64,000 bases of DNA, taken from the NCBI GenBank assembly GCA_009602735.1, contig WELA01007910.1:96794-160793 (forward strand), given 5' to 3'. This document shows positions 1-11,421 of the stretch, in pieces (within the stretch, counting starts at the first letter, position 1; each line of letters begins with the position of its first letter). The position numbers were made by a program, and so were the translations under genes. Source of the DNA: Mesotaenium endlicherianum. Lineage: Eukaryota > Streptophyta > Zygnematophyceae > Zygnematales > Mesotaeniaceae. Under the pieces are notes generated by a model. The model searched no databases. It was not told the DNA's origin and saw only the letters and a list, made by a program, of their open reading frames with translations.

Positions 1-317
1 CCTCCTCATCCCTCCCCCTCTCCCTCCCTCCCTCCATCCATCCATCCATCCTTCCCTCGCTCCCTCCCTCACTCATGATAAGTGTTATTAGAGCTATCAC
101 CCTAAAACAATCCTTTGGAGAGGCGAGATGCTTTAGAATGTCAAGGAACACAATTGCGTCTATGGTGGCAATTTGAGGCAGTCCCAGGAATTTTGAAGCA
201 TAGTCAACTTCCAATGAGGAGTTGTAACGAATGAAAAATACTCGTAGTATTATAGAAAGATTTACGATGATTCTGTAATGCCGGCAACAAATCACTGAGG
301 AACAGGAAAAGGCGTAC

Positions 318-3300
318 CTGTGTGCTGTCGTTGCCCGCTTCTGCAACATTGAATATATAGCTGGCGGTCGCCCACGCAATGACGTATGTCACCAGGGCTG
401 CATTTATTCTCCGCAAAAGTGTTGCGGGGGGGAAGAATAGGAGCAAATAAATTATGTACAAGAGGACGGGGAAGGCCAGCAGGCTGACATGTGTCATGGC
501 GTAGGCAAATAATATAGAAATGTATACGGGCAAAGCGTATGTGTGCACGTTGATGCACACTCGCCGATATATTACATCCTGCGGAAAGGGCAGGGGTGTG
601 TGCCACCTGTCGAGAATCAGAGAACAAGAGAGCAAACGAGGTGGGGTCAGCCCCGTAGACGGGCGGCGGCTGCCAGTCAGCGAGGTCCAATCGGCAGATG
701 CCAGAAGGTGACAGCTGGCACAACAGCAGCCATAGTGTAGCGGAGCAGTATCCACAACCTTCCTGCTGAAATGACAGTTGGGTGCAATTTAGACTGAGAA
801 TTAAAGCGAGTGAATGATACAAGTACATGTATAGCCTCCTTTTCGATAATTCCAATGATTTAACAATGTCAGCACCGAAGCAAAGCAGTCCAGCACTTTA
901 CTAGCACCTACTTGACTAAATACTTGTTCATGCATGTACGTACCTACAAATATGTATCTGATTCCACAGCTGAATCAATGAGTGACATCTCGTGTGTGAT
1001 GCCGGCTGCCATGAGGGTGCATGCACATTAGTATCAAGAGCATATCCATTCCAAACATTCAAATATCCAGGAGAAGGGATGCTGAGAAGGGTCGAGGAGC
1101 AGCTCACCAGGAGGCGTCGTCAAGGAGAGGCACAGTGAGAGAGACATGCGGAGGGCCCGCACGCGCTGGAAGCAGGTCCGCACTGCCAGGTGGCAGATGG
1201 CCACTTGCTCTCCGCCAGGTGTCACTCCTGGGGGCCGTGTCATGTATGCCCATGGAGAGCTGCCTCACAAAAGAAACATGTTCAGATATCATACATACAG
1301 GCCTGGCAAAGCCCAGTCTTAGTGAAGACAAGTTTTTGTGACGCAAGTGCCATTGTGGCAGGCTATGTTGTGGAGACTACTTTTGCAGTACGAAGCAAAA
1401 GCATGGGTAGGAAACAAATGTGTGCAGGGGTCATTTCTGCCCGTAAGGTGCATGACAAACAAAAAAGGGAAACAGTGTGAAGTGCAGCCAGATGGATAAC
1501 ATGTGCGTGGCATGTCCACGTGTTCTACATAAATCATTGTGTGTGTGCGTGAGTGTGCGTCTCATGATGGAGAGGTGAGACAAGGGACTGCCGGATGCAA
1601 CAAGAGGTCATGCTTTTTTCCTGGGACACCAGGGTTGGTTGGTTGGAGGACATTGTGTGGCACCCTGCAGAAACACATATGAAGCCGCCAGGCTTGTCCG
1701 TGTGTGCGTGTGCGTGCGCGTGCGTTTGCGTGTGCATGAGAAGGAGAGGAAGGGCGGGAGGGAGAAAAAGAAGGGGGGGGGGGGGGGAGGGCAGTAGAGG
1801 GAGAGAGAGCGGGGGCGGGCGAGGGGGAGGGAGGAACGGAGAAGGAGAGAAAGAGGAAGGGATACATTCAGAGCAGCTCAGAAGCAGCTCACAGAGCCTT
1901 CCTGCCAAGAGTGGAGAGTCTGTCCCAGTCCAACAGAAACACAAGCGTTGCTGGACGCTGAACAGGACAAACACCTTGACACTGAGACAGAGGCACGAGC
2001 AGGAGCAGAGAATCTTACGAATGTGTAAAGGAGCAGCAGGAGACCTGCATGCGCCCAGTAAGGCCACTTGGCAAGCTCCCAGGGGAACAGCAGGTGCAAG
2101 CCAGCAAACTCCGCCACTTGGCGCATCCCCAGCATGCCGGCTAGGGGCAGCTGGTACACGTACAAGAGGATGAAGTGGCATCCGGTGTACAGCTGGAGAA
2201 AACGCCACACCCTAGCGAGGGATGGGAGAGACCACACAGAAGGAAGCGGCTTGAGCGTCAGTCAAATAAGAGTCGGCAATAAAAGCGGGAGTACACGCCA
2301 TGCATCCACGCCAACAAACGGGCGATGAGGGCCCACACGCGCGAAGCTGCTCTGGAGCTGTGGAGAGGCAAGGCCAGAAGGAGTGGGCTCCCTGAGAGTG
2401 GACAGGGAGGTACTTCAGGAAAAGCCCAAGAATCCAGAACGGGGCTGAAAGTATTACAGGAGCATGAGCACGAACAGACAGAGGGACACAAGAAAGCAGA
2501 AGAGGACCAACAGGGACGACAGAAGAGAAGAAGAGGCTGACTGCAACGAAACGCTCTCAAGGCAGAACGGAAACCTGAAAATAGAAGAAGTATTTTGAGC
2601 CCCGTGATTTCTTTTTGGGATACGCCAGAAAAGTGGAAGCCAATCACAGAAAGGGGGTCAACTGGGAGAGAAAAAAGAGAGCTTGACAAATAAACGCCGT
2701 ACTGAGAGGCACGCCTTTGCCAGCACACTGACACCCACCCGCCAGACACATGGGCCATGAGAGACACCACCAGATCGCACGAGGCAAGCAGGCGCCTGAA
2801 GGTGCCCAAGGGGGGGCACAGCGGAGGGTGACACCTGTGCAGCGCGTCCGGCTGAGCTGTCCACGCCCAGTGCAGGAGAGTTGCACAGGTGGCGGCATAG
2901 TAAGGCAAGGACGCGTATGCCGGGGAGATGCATCCGGCTGCCAGCTGGACCACCGGCAGGCCGCAACGCCGAAGTACGCAGCGCCAGGTGTCCACACGGC
3001 TGCCTGCAATCGTAAACATCAAGCGTCTGAGACATTGACCACTTCCAAAAGGCAACTGCAGGACATAAAGAAACACACACACACACACACACTTATGTAT
3101 GCGCGTGCTTGCTACAAGCTTGCCTTGGTGGCATAAGAGAATGTTATGCATACTCCAAAGGCTTAGATGGCTGCCGCGGGAGAGCACCCGAGGCGGGTAT
3201 GCATGGCTGCCTGATACTGTTCTCACACGCGCATAGACGTGAGCAATGTCATGGCGCTGCTACATTTTTCAGAACCGGGCGGGCCTTCACATCCAGAACA

Positions 3301-4999
3301 GTGTCAGCGTGAGCCATGGCAGCACGGGAAGACTGGATGAAGGAGACGCAATGCCATCAACTGGTGTAGGCAGGAGGGTATGCGGGGACCGAGAGCTGGC
3401 AGAGGTACCATCCGGAGCTGGGGAGGGGACACATGGCGGCCGCCGGTCGTCGACATAGAGCGCGCAGGCGGCAGTGAAGGCCACGAGAAGCTGGGGGACG
3501 AAGGAGACGAGGACTGGTGTAAAGACGCCGCCCCGCCCGTACCTCCTCCAAGGATCTAGGCTGCCGTACCGTCACATGGCAACAGCACCCCAGGATTCAC
3601 AATAGTTAGTACCCCTGGAACTAACGCACAGCCAGTTCAAACGGGGAGGAAGAGAACCAGCAGCCCAAAGCTGCGGGTGAGCCGTTGAGATAAATACGTG
3701 GCGCAGACAGGCATCAGTGGCAGGCGAGTGTGTTGCTTCCCCCCCCACCCACAAGCACCAGACGCTACGAGCAAGAGGAAGTCGTGGTGATGACTACCAG
3801 CGTGGCACATGCAGCCACAGGGGAAGGAGGTGAGAGAAGCCCTTCTCTCCTGCCTGCACTTGCTCCTGCTGAAAAAGTAGAGACCCCCCTCCTCTTGGCC
3901 AGTTCTAGCAGGCGGGCATTCCCGTTACATTTTTACGAAGTTGGGGGTGATGCCGGCCGGGTATGAAAATGACTAAGGCACCAGATAGGGAGCGCTGGGC
4001 ATAGGCTTTTACGGTGAGGGCCAAGAGTCAGGGCTAGAATTGCAGGTTTAAGGTTTAAGGTTTAAGGTTTAGGGTTGGGGTTGATCCCGATGTTGCAACC
4101 AGTGCTGAGCGTAGAAAGGAGTCAAGCTCTGATTGGGTGTACCGGGCTCAGGCATTTGCGCTCTAGAGCTGACAGCTTAGGGTTAGGGTGATCATTAGGG
4201 TTTCACATTGAGGTGGACAGCAGCTCAAAGCTTCTAGCATAAGGGTTGGGGTTTAGAGGGTGCACCTGGACAAGCCCAGGAGGTCCAGCAGATCCTTGGC
4301 TGCCACGGAGGAGGGCCACGTGTCACCGTGTGACGCATACGCCACCTCGACAGCGGCCTCCAGTGTTATGACTATGGCCGCCAGCAAGATGACTGCCGCC
4401 CATTTGGAGGGCCCCGCCCGCTCTCCTGTGCCACGGGGGGGTGCTTCTGCAAACGCACAGAGAGAGGCCAGCTGCACGTGCTTCACTCCCTCCTCTGCAG
4501 TGGGGAGCCGCACACGCCGTACTATCTGTTGGAAGTGGTGAAGGTTGGTGCTGTTACGCATGAACACCCTCACAGGACCATACACAGAACGACACCGCAC
4601 AAGTGTAGCTGCTATAGGCCTCCACACCTCCACATATGCATGCATAGGTCTGTGGGCCACATGGAAAGCACGGCATGATTCCTTCTCGTACATATGCGCG
4701 TGTATGTCAGCATGGGCGTGTGAACATCTGCTGTCGACGGACGGCTGGCCACTTACGTGCACCGCACTGCTAGCCTGTGCACTATCTTATCTGTCCAGGG
4801 TCCCCAACATGAAGCACGAAGGCTGCCACCTGGCGCGCGTTACCATGTAACTCTTGGCTGGAATGAAGAGATAAGCCGTAGGGTGACATGGAATTTGCAT
4901 CAGAGCGTTTGCATTTACCGCGGCGGAGAGGCGACAGCTGTACGAGGGCAAAGGCCAGCAGGAACAGCAGGGACACCACGTCAAGCTTCACCAGCGCCG
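318..4999 (-). CDS. PIEZO: PIEZO-type mechanosensitive ion channel, N-terminal part (multi-exon, runs off left edge)
   Basis: PIEZO proteins are very large trimeric membrane channels that pass cations when membranes are stretched; in plants they act at the plasma membrane or vacuole. Seven minus-strand exons fit in one phase-consistent chain: 4919-4999, 4266-4521, 3409-3560, 2835-3003, 2019-2211, 1108-1259 and 318-606, giving about 430 residues. Stretches recall Arabidopsis PIEZO in order: AALVKLDVVSLLFLLAFAL, then a W-AAVILLAAIVITLEA helix, PVLVSFVPQLLVAF, GLPVVQLAAGCISPAYASLP, FILLYVYQLPL, and LLRRIN followed by a helix ending in YIFNVAE. Most donors are GT with phases that match the next acceptor. 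The first coding exon with the start codon was not found, and the C-terminal pore part lies beyond position 1. Exon 1108-1259 and the 5-prime edge of the last exon (606, or 578) are the weakest assignments. Family identity rests on recalled homology and the ordered motifs. Confidence 0.85.
3070..3092. repeat. (CA)n microsatellite
   Basis: A run of about eleven CA units lies in the PIEZO intron between exons 3409-3560 and 2835-3003. It has no coding role. Confidence 0.8.
4046..4256. repeat. Degenerate telomere-like repeats in a PIEZO intron
   Basis: The PIEZO intron between exons 4266-4521 and 3409-3560 contains several head-to-tail GGTTTAA units followed by GGTTTAGGG, then scattered TTAGGG and AGGGTTT motifs. 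These resemble the plant-type telomere repeat TTTAGGG in degenerate form. They could be an interstitial telomere scar or simple-repeat drift. Confidence 0.45.
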
Positions 5000-7900
5000 C
5001 TGCCAGGTGTCACAGCCACAGCCCCTCGTAAGCCTCGCGCTGTCAGAACAGGAGCCCCGGGGGCAGCCCCTGGCCTGACAGATGGCAGCTCCATAAGGAA
5101 TCGCTATCTCAGAGGGCTATTCACGAGAGTGATCGGGAGTAAACACTTCTTTCAAAGTCAGTGCTCTGGCTGCCCTCCTCTCTCCCGCCCGGCATGACTG
5201 TCTTCATTCCGTGTGTGCCACATGCATGCACATGCATGCGTACTCGAGTGTACCTGTGCATGCACATCAGTTCCTTCCACTTGGCTGCACGTGAGCTCAC
5301 ATGGGGTCGGTCGTAGAATCTGAAGCTTGCCAGAACCTGAAAACTTGAAGCCTATGCATGACGTAACCCAAACATGCAAATATCTGAAGCCCAAAATTGT
5401 GCCCTGATGCTCCAGCTGTCATGTAACCCCAACGCGTCCACTCTGGGGTCAAGCCCGAAACCAACAGGCCAAGTTGTCTGAATGCTTAGCAGTCTGACTC
5501 CCTGCCCAGGCACTTCTCCACTCCTAAACTTTCCCGCCTTATACTTAGTGCCCCCATTGCCTGCCAGGTGGCACCACATGAGGCATCACCTGTCCTGTTG
5601 CACCTTGGCCCAGCCTGCAATGGTTGCTATGACAAGGCTGGCGTCATCACACAGTGTGTGCATATTGTATTCACGGTGCCATGGGCTATTGATGGTTGAG
5701 CTTGAGGCTGTCCCCTACGTCGCGCCACACTGGGGTTTCAGGTTCTGGACTCAGGGTATAGGGCATGAAGAGATGGCAAGTACCGCATAGGAGAGCTGCA
5801 GGGGCCAATGAGCCGATGACAGATGCCAGCATTCTGCACCATCCACTGGGCCCTCTCCCAGAGCCACCTGTAGCTTCTCAACGGCAGCTGCTACGCCGCC
5901 ACTTGCCACTAGCACCTTGCTCAACTCTGGCGTCTCAACCACGCCTGAGACAAATTAAGAGGAGGATCCCCTCCATATGTAGTCAAATGTGCAAGAGCAG
6001 TTTTAAGGACCAGACTTTTTGTTCCTTGGTTACTACATGTCATTGGTAAGTGACAAGTGGTCACATACTGCGATGCGTCGGCCCTGGGCAGCTGCTTGCA
6101 TGTACTGAGCTAGATGGCAGCTGACCAGAATAGGTGGTGGCAAAAGAGAAGCCCGGGATCAAAACAGCAATAGCCTGGGAGGCCAGACGAAGCTCTTCAT
6201 GATACTCAAAGTTGGTTACAAAACCAACGTAAGTTAAATAATGTGCCTGATGCTCTAAAAGTCCGCAGGGAAGGTGGAACGTCAGAACCGATCATAACAC
6301 TCGTCACAGTTGGTACCATTGGCATGCTACGTATCAGAGATGACAGTCGAGCAAAAGGAATCTGCAGGGTGGAAGATGGAACAATCTGGAGCTCAGAAGA
6401 GACATGCGCCGTAAGGAAGTGCGAAGAAATGAGTGATTAGGCTTACCTACGGGTAATTTCTTAGTTAGATCTGCATGGTTGACATCAGCCTTCACAATAA
6501 GTTACACCGAGGTTAAGCTTCATTGAGCATATGCTACTATATACGTTAGTTCTGGCCTTTTTTCACCATCTTTCTCTCTCAATCATTCAGGATTCGATCA
6601 TCTTCACCCTCCCCTGATATCATCTTCTTTCACTTCGACTTGCACTTTTCCGGCTTATAGCTCATGAAGCATCATCAACGACAAGTGGACGCCTCCTGAA
6701 CCTCAGCGGGGGTCTGCATCGATCAGAGTGGCGAATTCTGTACTATGTAAGTACTGTACATCCAAATAAGACTGAATATGCAGCTCTCTTACAGATTATG
6801 AATGCCTGACATTGTCTCCTTTCTTATCTGCGTGCGTGTGGGGGAGATGCATCATCTTTAGACTTCCTAAAAGGAGTCAGCAGTTTGAACGACAAAGCGC
6901 AAGGAAGACCTTGGGCCTGGGGCTGCCTGATGGTGTCCGAGGGGGTGCTTGGGGCCAGCTTGGGGCCCGGGGGACTCTGGGGGGCACGTATTGCAATTTG
7001 GCACGTCACTTGTGGAACGCTGAGCAGTGACCGCTGATGAGTACCTTCACACTTTTTAACATACTTTCACACAGCTTTTACAGACCGAAAATCGCTCTTG
7101 GATGAGCCCGAAGTCCGTACCTATTGGATCGTTGCAGTGTCGTGCCTAACAGCGTCGGGCCCCCTGGCACGCGCGTTGCGGCACGCGAGGAATCGACCAG
7201 GTTGATCAACCCTCGCACTTGTGTCGGTAGCAGGCTGGCTGGGGGTTGACCCATTCCTGGTCTGCCTGTACTGGCATCGTGCGGTGGAGCATTCCACACT
7301 AAGTAGAAATCTTCAAAAAAGTTATCTTATACCTAGTTTCCCTTACAGTAGGACAGAAGCGTCTTTCTTCCACACAGGCTTTCGCCCAAGTTGAGGGTTT
7401 ACAGGATGAACAAGTTTGTAATTTGCAGAAATCACGTCTAAGCAGCTTAACAGGCAATGCTAGATCCAGAGAAAATCGCCCTTCAAGGCTTTCGCTTAAC
7501 TTTCACAAGTTACAACTTACAAAACTCTGAAATTGCACATCTATGCTGGCCTGGTCTGAGCTCTTCACTCAACACCGCGCCTTAACAATTCTTCACTGCT
7601 TGGCTGGGCTCACTCATTTCTTCACTGAGAGCTTCACTTGTTAATACTACTCTTGCTTTCAGCAATTCGACAATTGAGACTTCTGAGAACTTGGAAACTA
7701 ACACAGCACTCACCAATATAAGTGACTTTCGCACGCTTGTGGTGTTTGGCCCGAATCTGTGCTAATCTCCTAACAGATTCTATTTTGCAGCTCTCTACCT
7801 TCTACCAGCGAGATCCCCTCTTGGGAACTCCTGAGGTCTAACCTTTCTATGATACACTTGAGAAGAAATCTTCTAGCGTCGGCAGGAGCGTGGCGTCTCG

Positions 7901-9427
7901 GCTCTTCTGTGGCCTTGGGAACTCCTTCTTCTTCACGCTCCTTCTCCTTTCCTTCTGTACCTGTGCCTTCAGCTTTCTTGACAACGCGATACGAGCAAGA
8001 ATGAGGCAGCTTCAGGCAAGACTTGTGCCTTTCGCAGGCACCACACATTATCCTCTCTCGAGAATGCCAGTGCTTAATCACAGCGCTTAGCTTGCATGCC
8101 GTCCTTACCTAGCAGCCCTCAAACAGCTTTGAAGTTGTCACCCAGCATGCATGCATGCCTTGTGACTGTCGCGCGTGACTGCTTAGCCTTTCAGCTGGCA
8201 ATCATGCCTATGTGGCTGGCGGCTGGCAGCGTTTGAGATGAACGCTCAAGCCGTGCCTAGTCACTCGAGGGTCTTGGCCGAGGTGGCACACAACGCCTCT
8301 GCAACATCCCTGCTGTACTTGGCTTAGATAGTCGATTGATTGGCCCTTTCTTGGCACTTGTTGGGCTGGCCCATTGCTGGTTCCAGGCCCCTAGCCTTTC
8401 GGCTGACTACTTCGTCCAAATCCCCATCCATCCCTGGGTGTGGGGTTTGACGTGTCGTGACCACTTTGACAGTGATAACGACTTTGACATAACTGCTGAC
8501 TGAGATAACTCAGTCCTTTGGTCGGTGAGTCAACGCTGACTTTCCGTACCTGGTCGGCCGTGACTTGCGCTGGGCGTGCGGCACCGTCCAGTGATTAGCA
8601 GTCGCGACATAAGTAGCTATCGCGAATGCATTATTGCGTAAAATGCGTATAAAATAGTCAAGGCAGGTGAAGTACTAACACCGGCCCACGGTTGCCTTTC
8701 TTGGACTGCTTGGAACTTACGCGCAACTACCGGCAAATTAATAACAAAAATGGCAGTCCGTCAACGACGTCCGGCTGGTTTCCCTCGTACAAATATCGCT
8801 GGACGCTGAACTTGTAACGTTCAACGGTTGTTCGACGCTGCGTGAAATCAACACATTTCGCCATCGGTAAATCAGCGAGCTGTTTTCAAAGACGATCAAT
8901 CATAGACCAAAAAATCTCTGATGAGACTCCCTCGTGCAATTTGGAGAGCAACAGGAAAGAGAAAGAAATCAGGGTGTGGGAACATCGACGCATTGTTAGG
9001 GCTGAGCCTGTCATGGTTCTCCCATAACTGTTATCTAAATTTGTGTAATGTTAGGGGGTCAAACTTTTGCTGACTGAAGAAAAGCCGGCATTCTAGTCTG
9101 AAGACTTCCCTCTTCCAGGTTTGTATTCCAAAGATGACATTTATTACGAGTCTTTGGGTGTTCGGTGAAAGCAGTCTACATGTAGGATAATGTTAAAATA
9201 GGACACAATTGTACACTTTAAGCTGGTGTAAGCTTGGCTCTTTCTTTTGCCCCTAGATGTCACACTGATTCTGTGACGGGAATCGATAGAGCTATCTCTT
9301 CCAGGGTCTATAGCCGTCACTTTTTGGTCGCTAACCACAAGAATTTAAAGGTTCAGAGCGTACACAGAATCAGCTAGGGCTGAAAGGAAAACAACAACAT
9401 GTTGCATCCTCGTATACCCCTCTTACT
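5000..9427. other. Intergenic region between divergent PIEZO and EXO70
   Basis: About 4.4 kb separates the two head-to-head host genes. Apart from the doubtful exon at 5784-5944, I see no coding pattern, RNA gene or clear transposon ends. It must hold the undetected first exon and promoter of PIEZO on the left and the EXO70 promoter on the right. The stretch 6.5-9.3 kb is poorer in GC than the flanking exons. Confidence 0.5.
5784..5944 (-). CDS. Possible isolated exon, unidentified
   Basis: On the minus strand a pyrimidine-rich tract ending in TTTGTCTCAG precedes a 161-base open stretch that ends at GCG before a GTACTT donor-like site. The reading includes VVETPELSKVLVASGG and AAAVEKLQVALGEGP, a composition that looks protein-like (helical, Ala/Leu/Glu-rich). 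A tiny neighbouring stretch at about 5589-5622 is also bracketed by AG and GT. These could be upstream exons of PIEZO, exons of another minus-strand gene, or chance. I recognise no family. Confidence 0.25.
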
Positions 9428-9434
9428 TATATAA
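9428..9434 (+). promoter_or_regulatory. Candidate TATA box of EXO70
   Basis: TATATAA lies about 150 bases upstream of the EXO70 start codon at 9586. It would place transcription start near 9460 and leave a short 5-prime leader of about 125 bases. It is assigned by sequence and position only. Confidence 0.5.
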
Positions 9435-9585
9435 GCGTCAGCCAAGCCCGCAACTTGAGTGGAAGCCTCTCCCTCTCGTTCATTGCATCAGTTAACCTAG
9501 ATAGTCATCAATTGAGCGGACTTCAGCCTCCAGTGGAAAACAAAACCCTCTATGTTGAGGTGACGGAACGCGGAGTCAATGAACG

Positions 9586-10545
9586 ATGGCCTTGCCGAGG
9601 AGCGGCAGTGCCAGCAGCAGCAAAACTTTGCCCGGTGACGTGGCAGCAGACAGGGACACCAGGCTGGGCGTGCCCCCCCGGGATGAGCCAGGTGGCAGCG
9701 GCGGCGGCAGCAGCAACCGGAAGACCATGAGCAGCAACCGGGGGCTGCAGACGGGCGTGTTCCACATCAGCGCCACTCTCAACTCCGCGGATCCGTACAT
9801 CGAGCAATGGCGCGCCGACGCCGTGCATGCCGCGCACTTGTGGGACGGGCTGCAGCCCGACGTGGACGCCTACCTGGCGGCCGTGGACAAGGTGCTGAGC
9901 TGCGTGGAGGCCTGCACCAAGCAGGCCCAGCTGGCGCCTGCGCTCGAGCGCTCGCAGTCCCTGCTGCGAGTCTCCATGGACCGACTGGAGGAGGAGTTCC
10001 GGTACTTGCTAAAGTCCCACACAGAGGCTGTGGAGCCGGCCAGAATATACGCGGCTATGGCCGGCGAGCACCCCTATGCGGGGGGGCTGCCTGGCGCCCC
10101 CTTCAAGGCAACAAATGGCGGAGCGCGGGCCTCGGCGTCAGCAGGCCTGCGCGTCTCCCGGGCCGGGGCAGGCGGCGGCGACGGTGCAACCACACCGCCA
10201 CCCGTCGACTGGGACGACACCTCGGCGCTGATCCTGCTGCCGCAGTACGTGGTCCGCGGCCTGCACCAGATCGTGCTGCGGCTGGCGGCGGCGGGCCTGA
10301 CGCGTGACAGCTGTCGCCTGTACAAGGAGGTGCGCCGGCAGGCCCTGGAGGAGAGCCTGGCGAAGCTGGGCCTGCTGGCGCAGGGGGGCTCAGAGGACGT
10401 GCACCGCATGCAGTGGGAGATTCTGGAGGGGCGCATCAACGGCTGGCTGCAGAGCGCGGGCGCGGTGGTGCGCGTGCTGCTGGCGTCGGAGCGCCGCCTC
10501 TGCGACTCCATCTTCTTCCACCTCTTCCCTGTCCGTGCCACTCGT

Positions 10546-10593
<48 letters not shown>

Positions 10594-11376
10594 CTCCCGT
10601 CTCCTTGCTCCCTTTCCTGGGTCTCTTTCCTTCTACCTGTGTGCATGTGCATGCGTGTCAGTTGGCGCTCCAGGGTAGGCTGTCTGGCAGCAAGTGCAGC
10701 CCTCTCTCCCTCCCCTCTGTCATCCTGCCTTGCTGCAGGCCTTGCTCCTAACGGAGGGGTTGCTTGAATTGGTGCTCCAAGTGCAATTGTTGCGCACTCA
10801 GAGACGTGATCACATCTCTGCATGCTGCTGGAATGTTGCTCTGACGGCACCCGTAACAACGCAGGAAAGAACTCATGCCTGCTTGTCTGTGTGAGAGTGA
10901 GATAGAGCATGTCACATGCCTCTTACCTGCCATCCATCCTGTGTCTGAGAGCCATTACAATTCATAAGTTGACTTTGCACGATTGCTGATACATATGCTG
11001 TAGTAGAAACACCCATGAATATGTCCACTGGAAGCACCAAACGCCTGTCAGCCCCTCCTGCACCGTTGTCCATTCCTTATTCTGTCGCTCCCTACCCGGT
11101 CTCGTCTCATCCCCAGGCTGACGCGTGTCCCTCGCTTGGGGTGACAGCTGGACGAGCAGTGCTTTGCGGACGTGGCCAGGGGGGCCGTGGGCGTGCTGTT
11201 TGGGTTTGCGGACGCCGTGGCCATGGGCAAGCGGCTGCCGGAGCGGCTGTTCCGTGTGCTGGAGATGTTTGAGACCATGCGCGACCTGCTGCCCGACTTC
11301 GAGGCCATCTTCTCCGGTGGGCTGCTCCTTCTGCCGCTTCTCTCGCGCTCTCTCGCTGTCTCTCTGTGTGTGTGTA

Positions 11377-11421
<45 letters not shown>

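Noticed and set aside
90-260. Minus-strand open stretch with SLEVDYASKFLGLPQIATID, a possible next PIEZO exon
   Set aside because: None of the AG sites upstream gives a phase compatible with the donor after 318, and I could not match it firmly to PIEZO.
1534-2208. Long minus-strand ORF rich in Pro, Leu and Ser
   Set aside because: It is opened by a GA/CT low-complexity tract and overlaps the PIEZO exon 2019-2211 in another frame.
10074-10910. 278-residue minus-strand ORF opposite EXO70 exon 1
   Set aside because: It is a GC-rich shadow of the coding strand plus the CT microsatellite.
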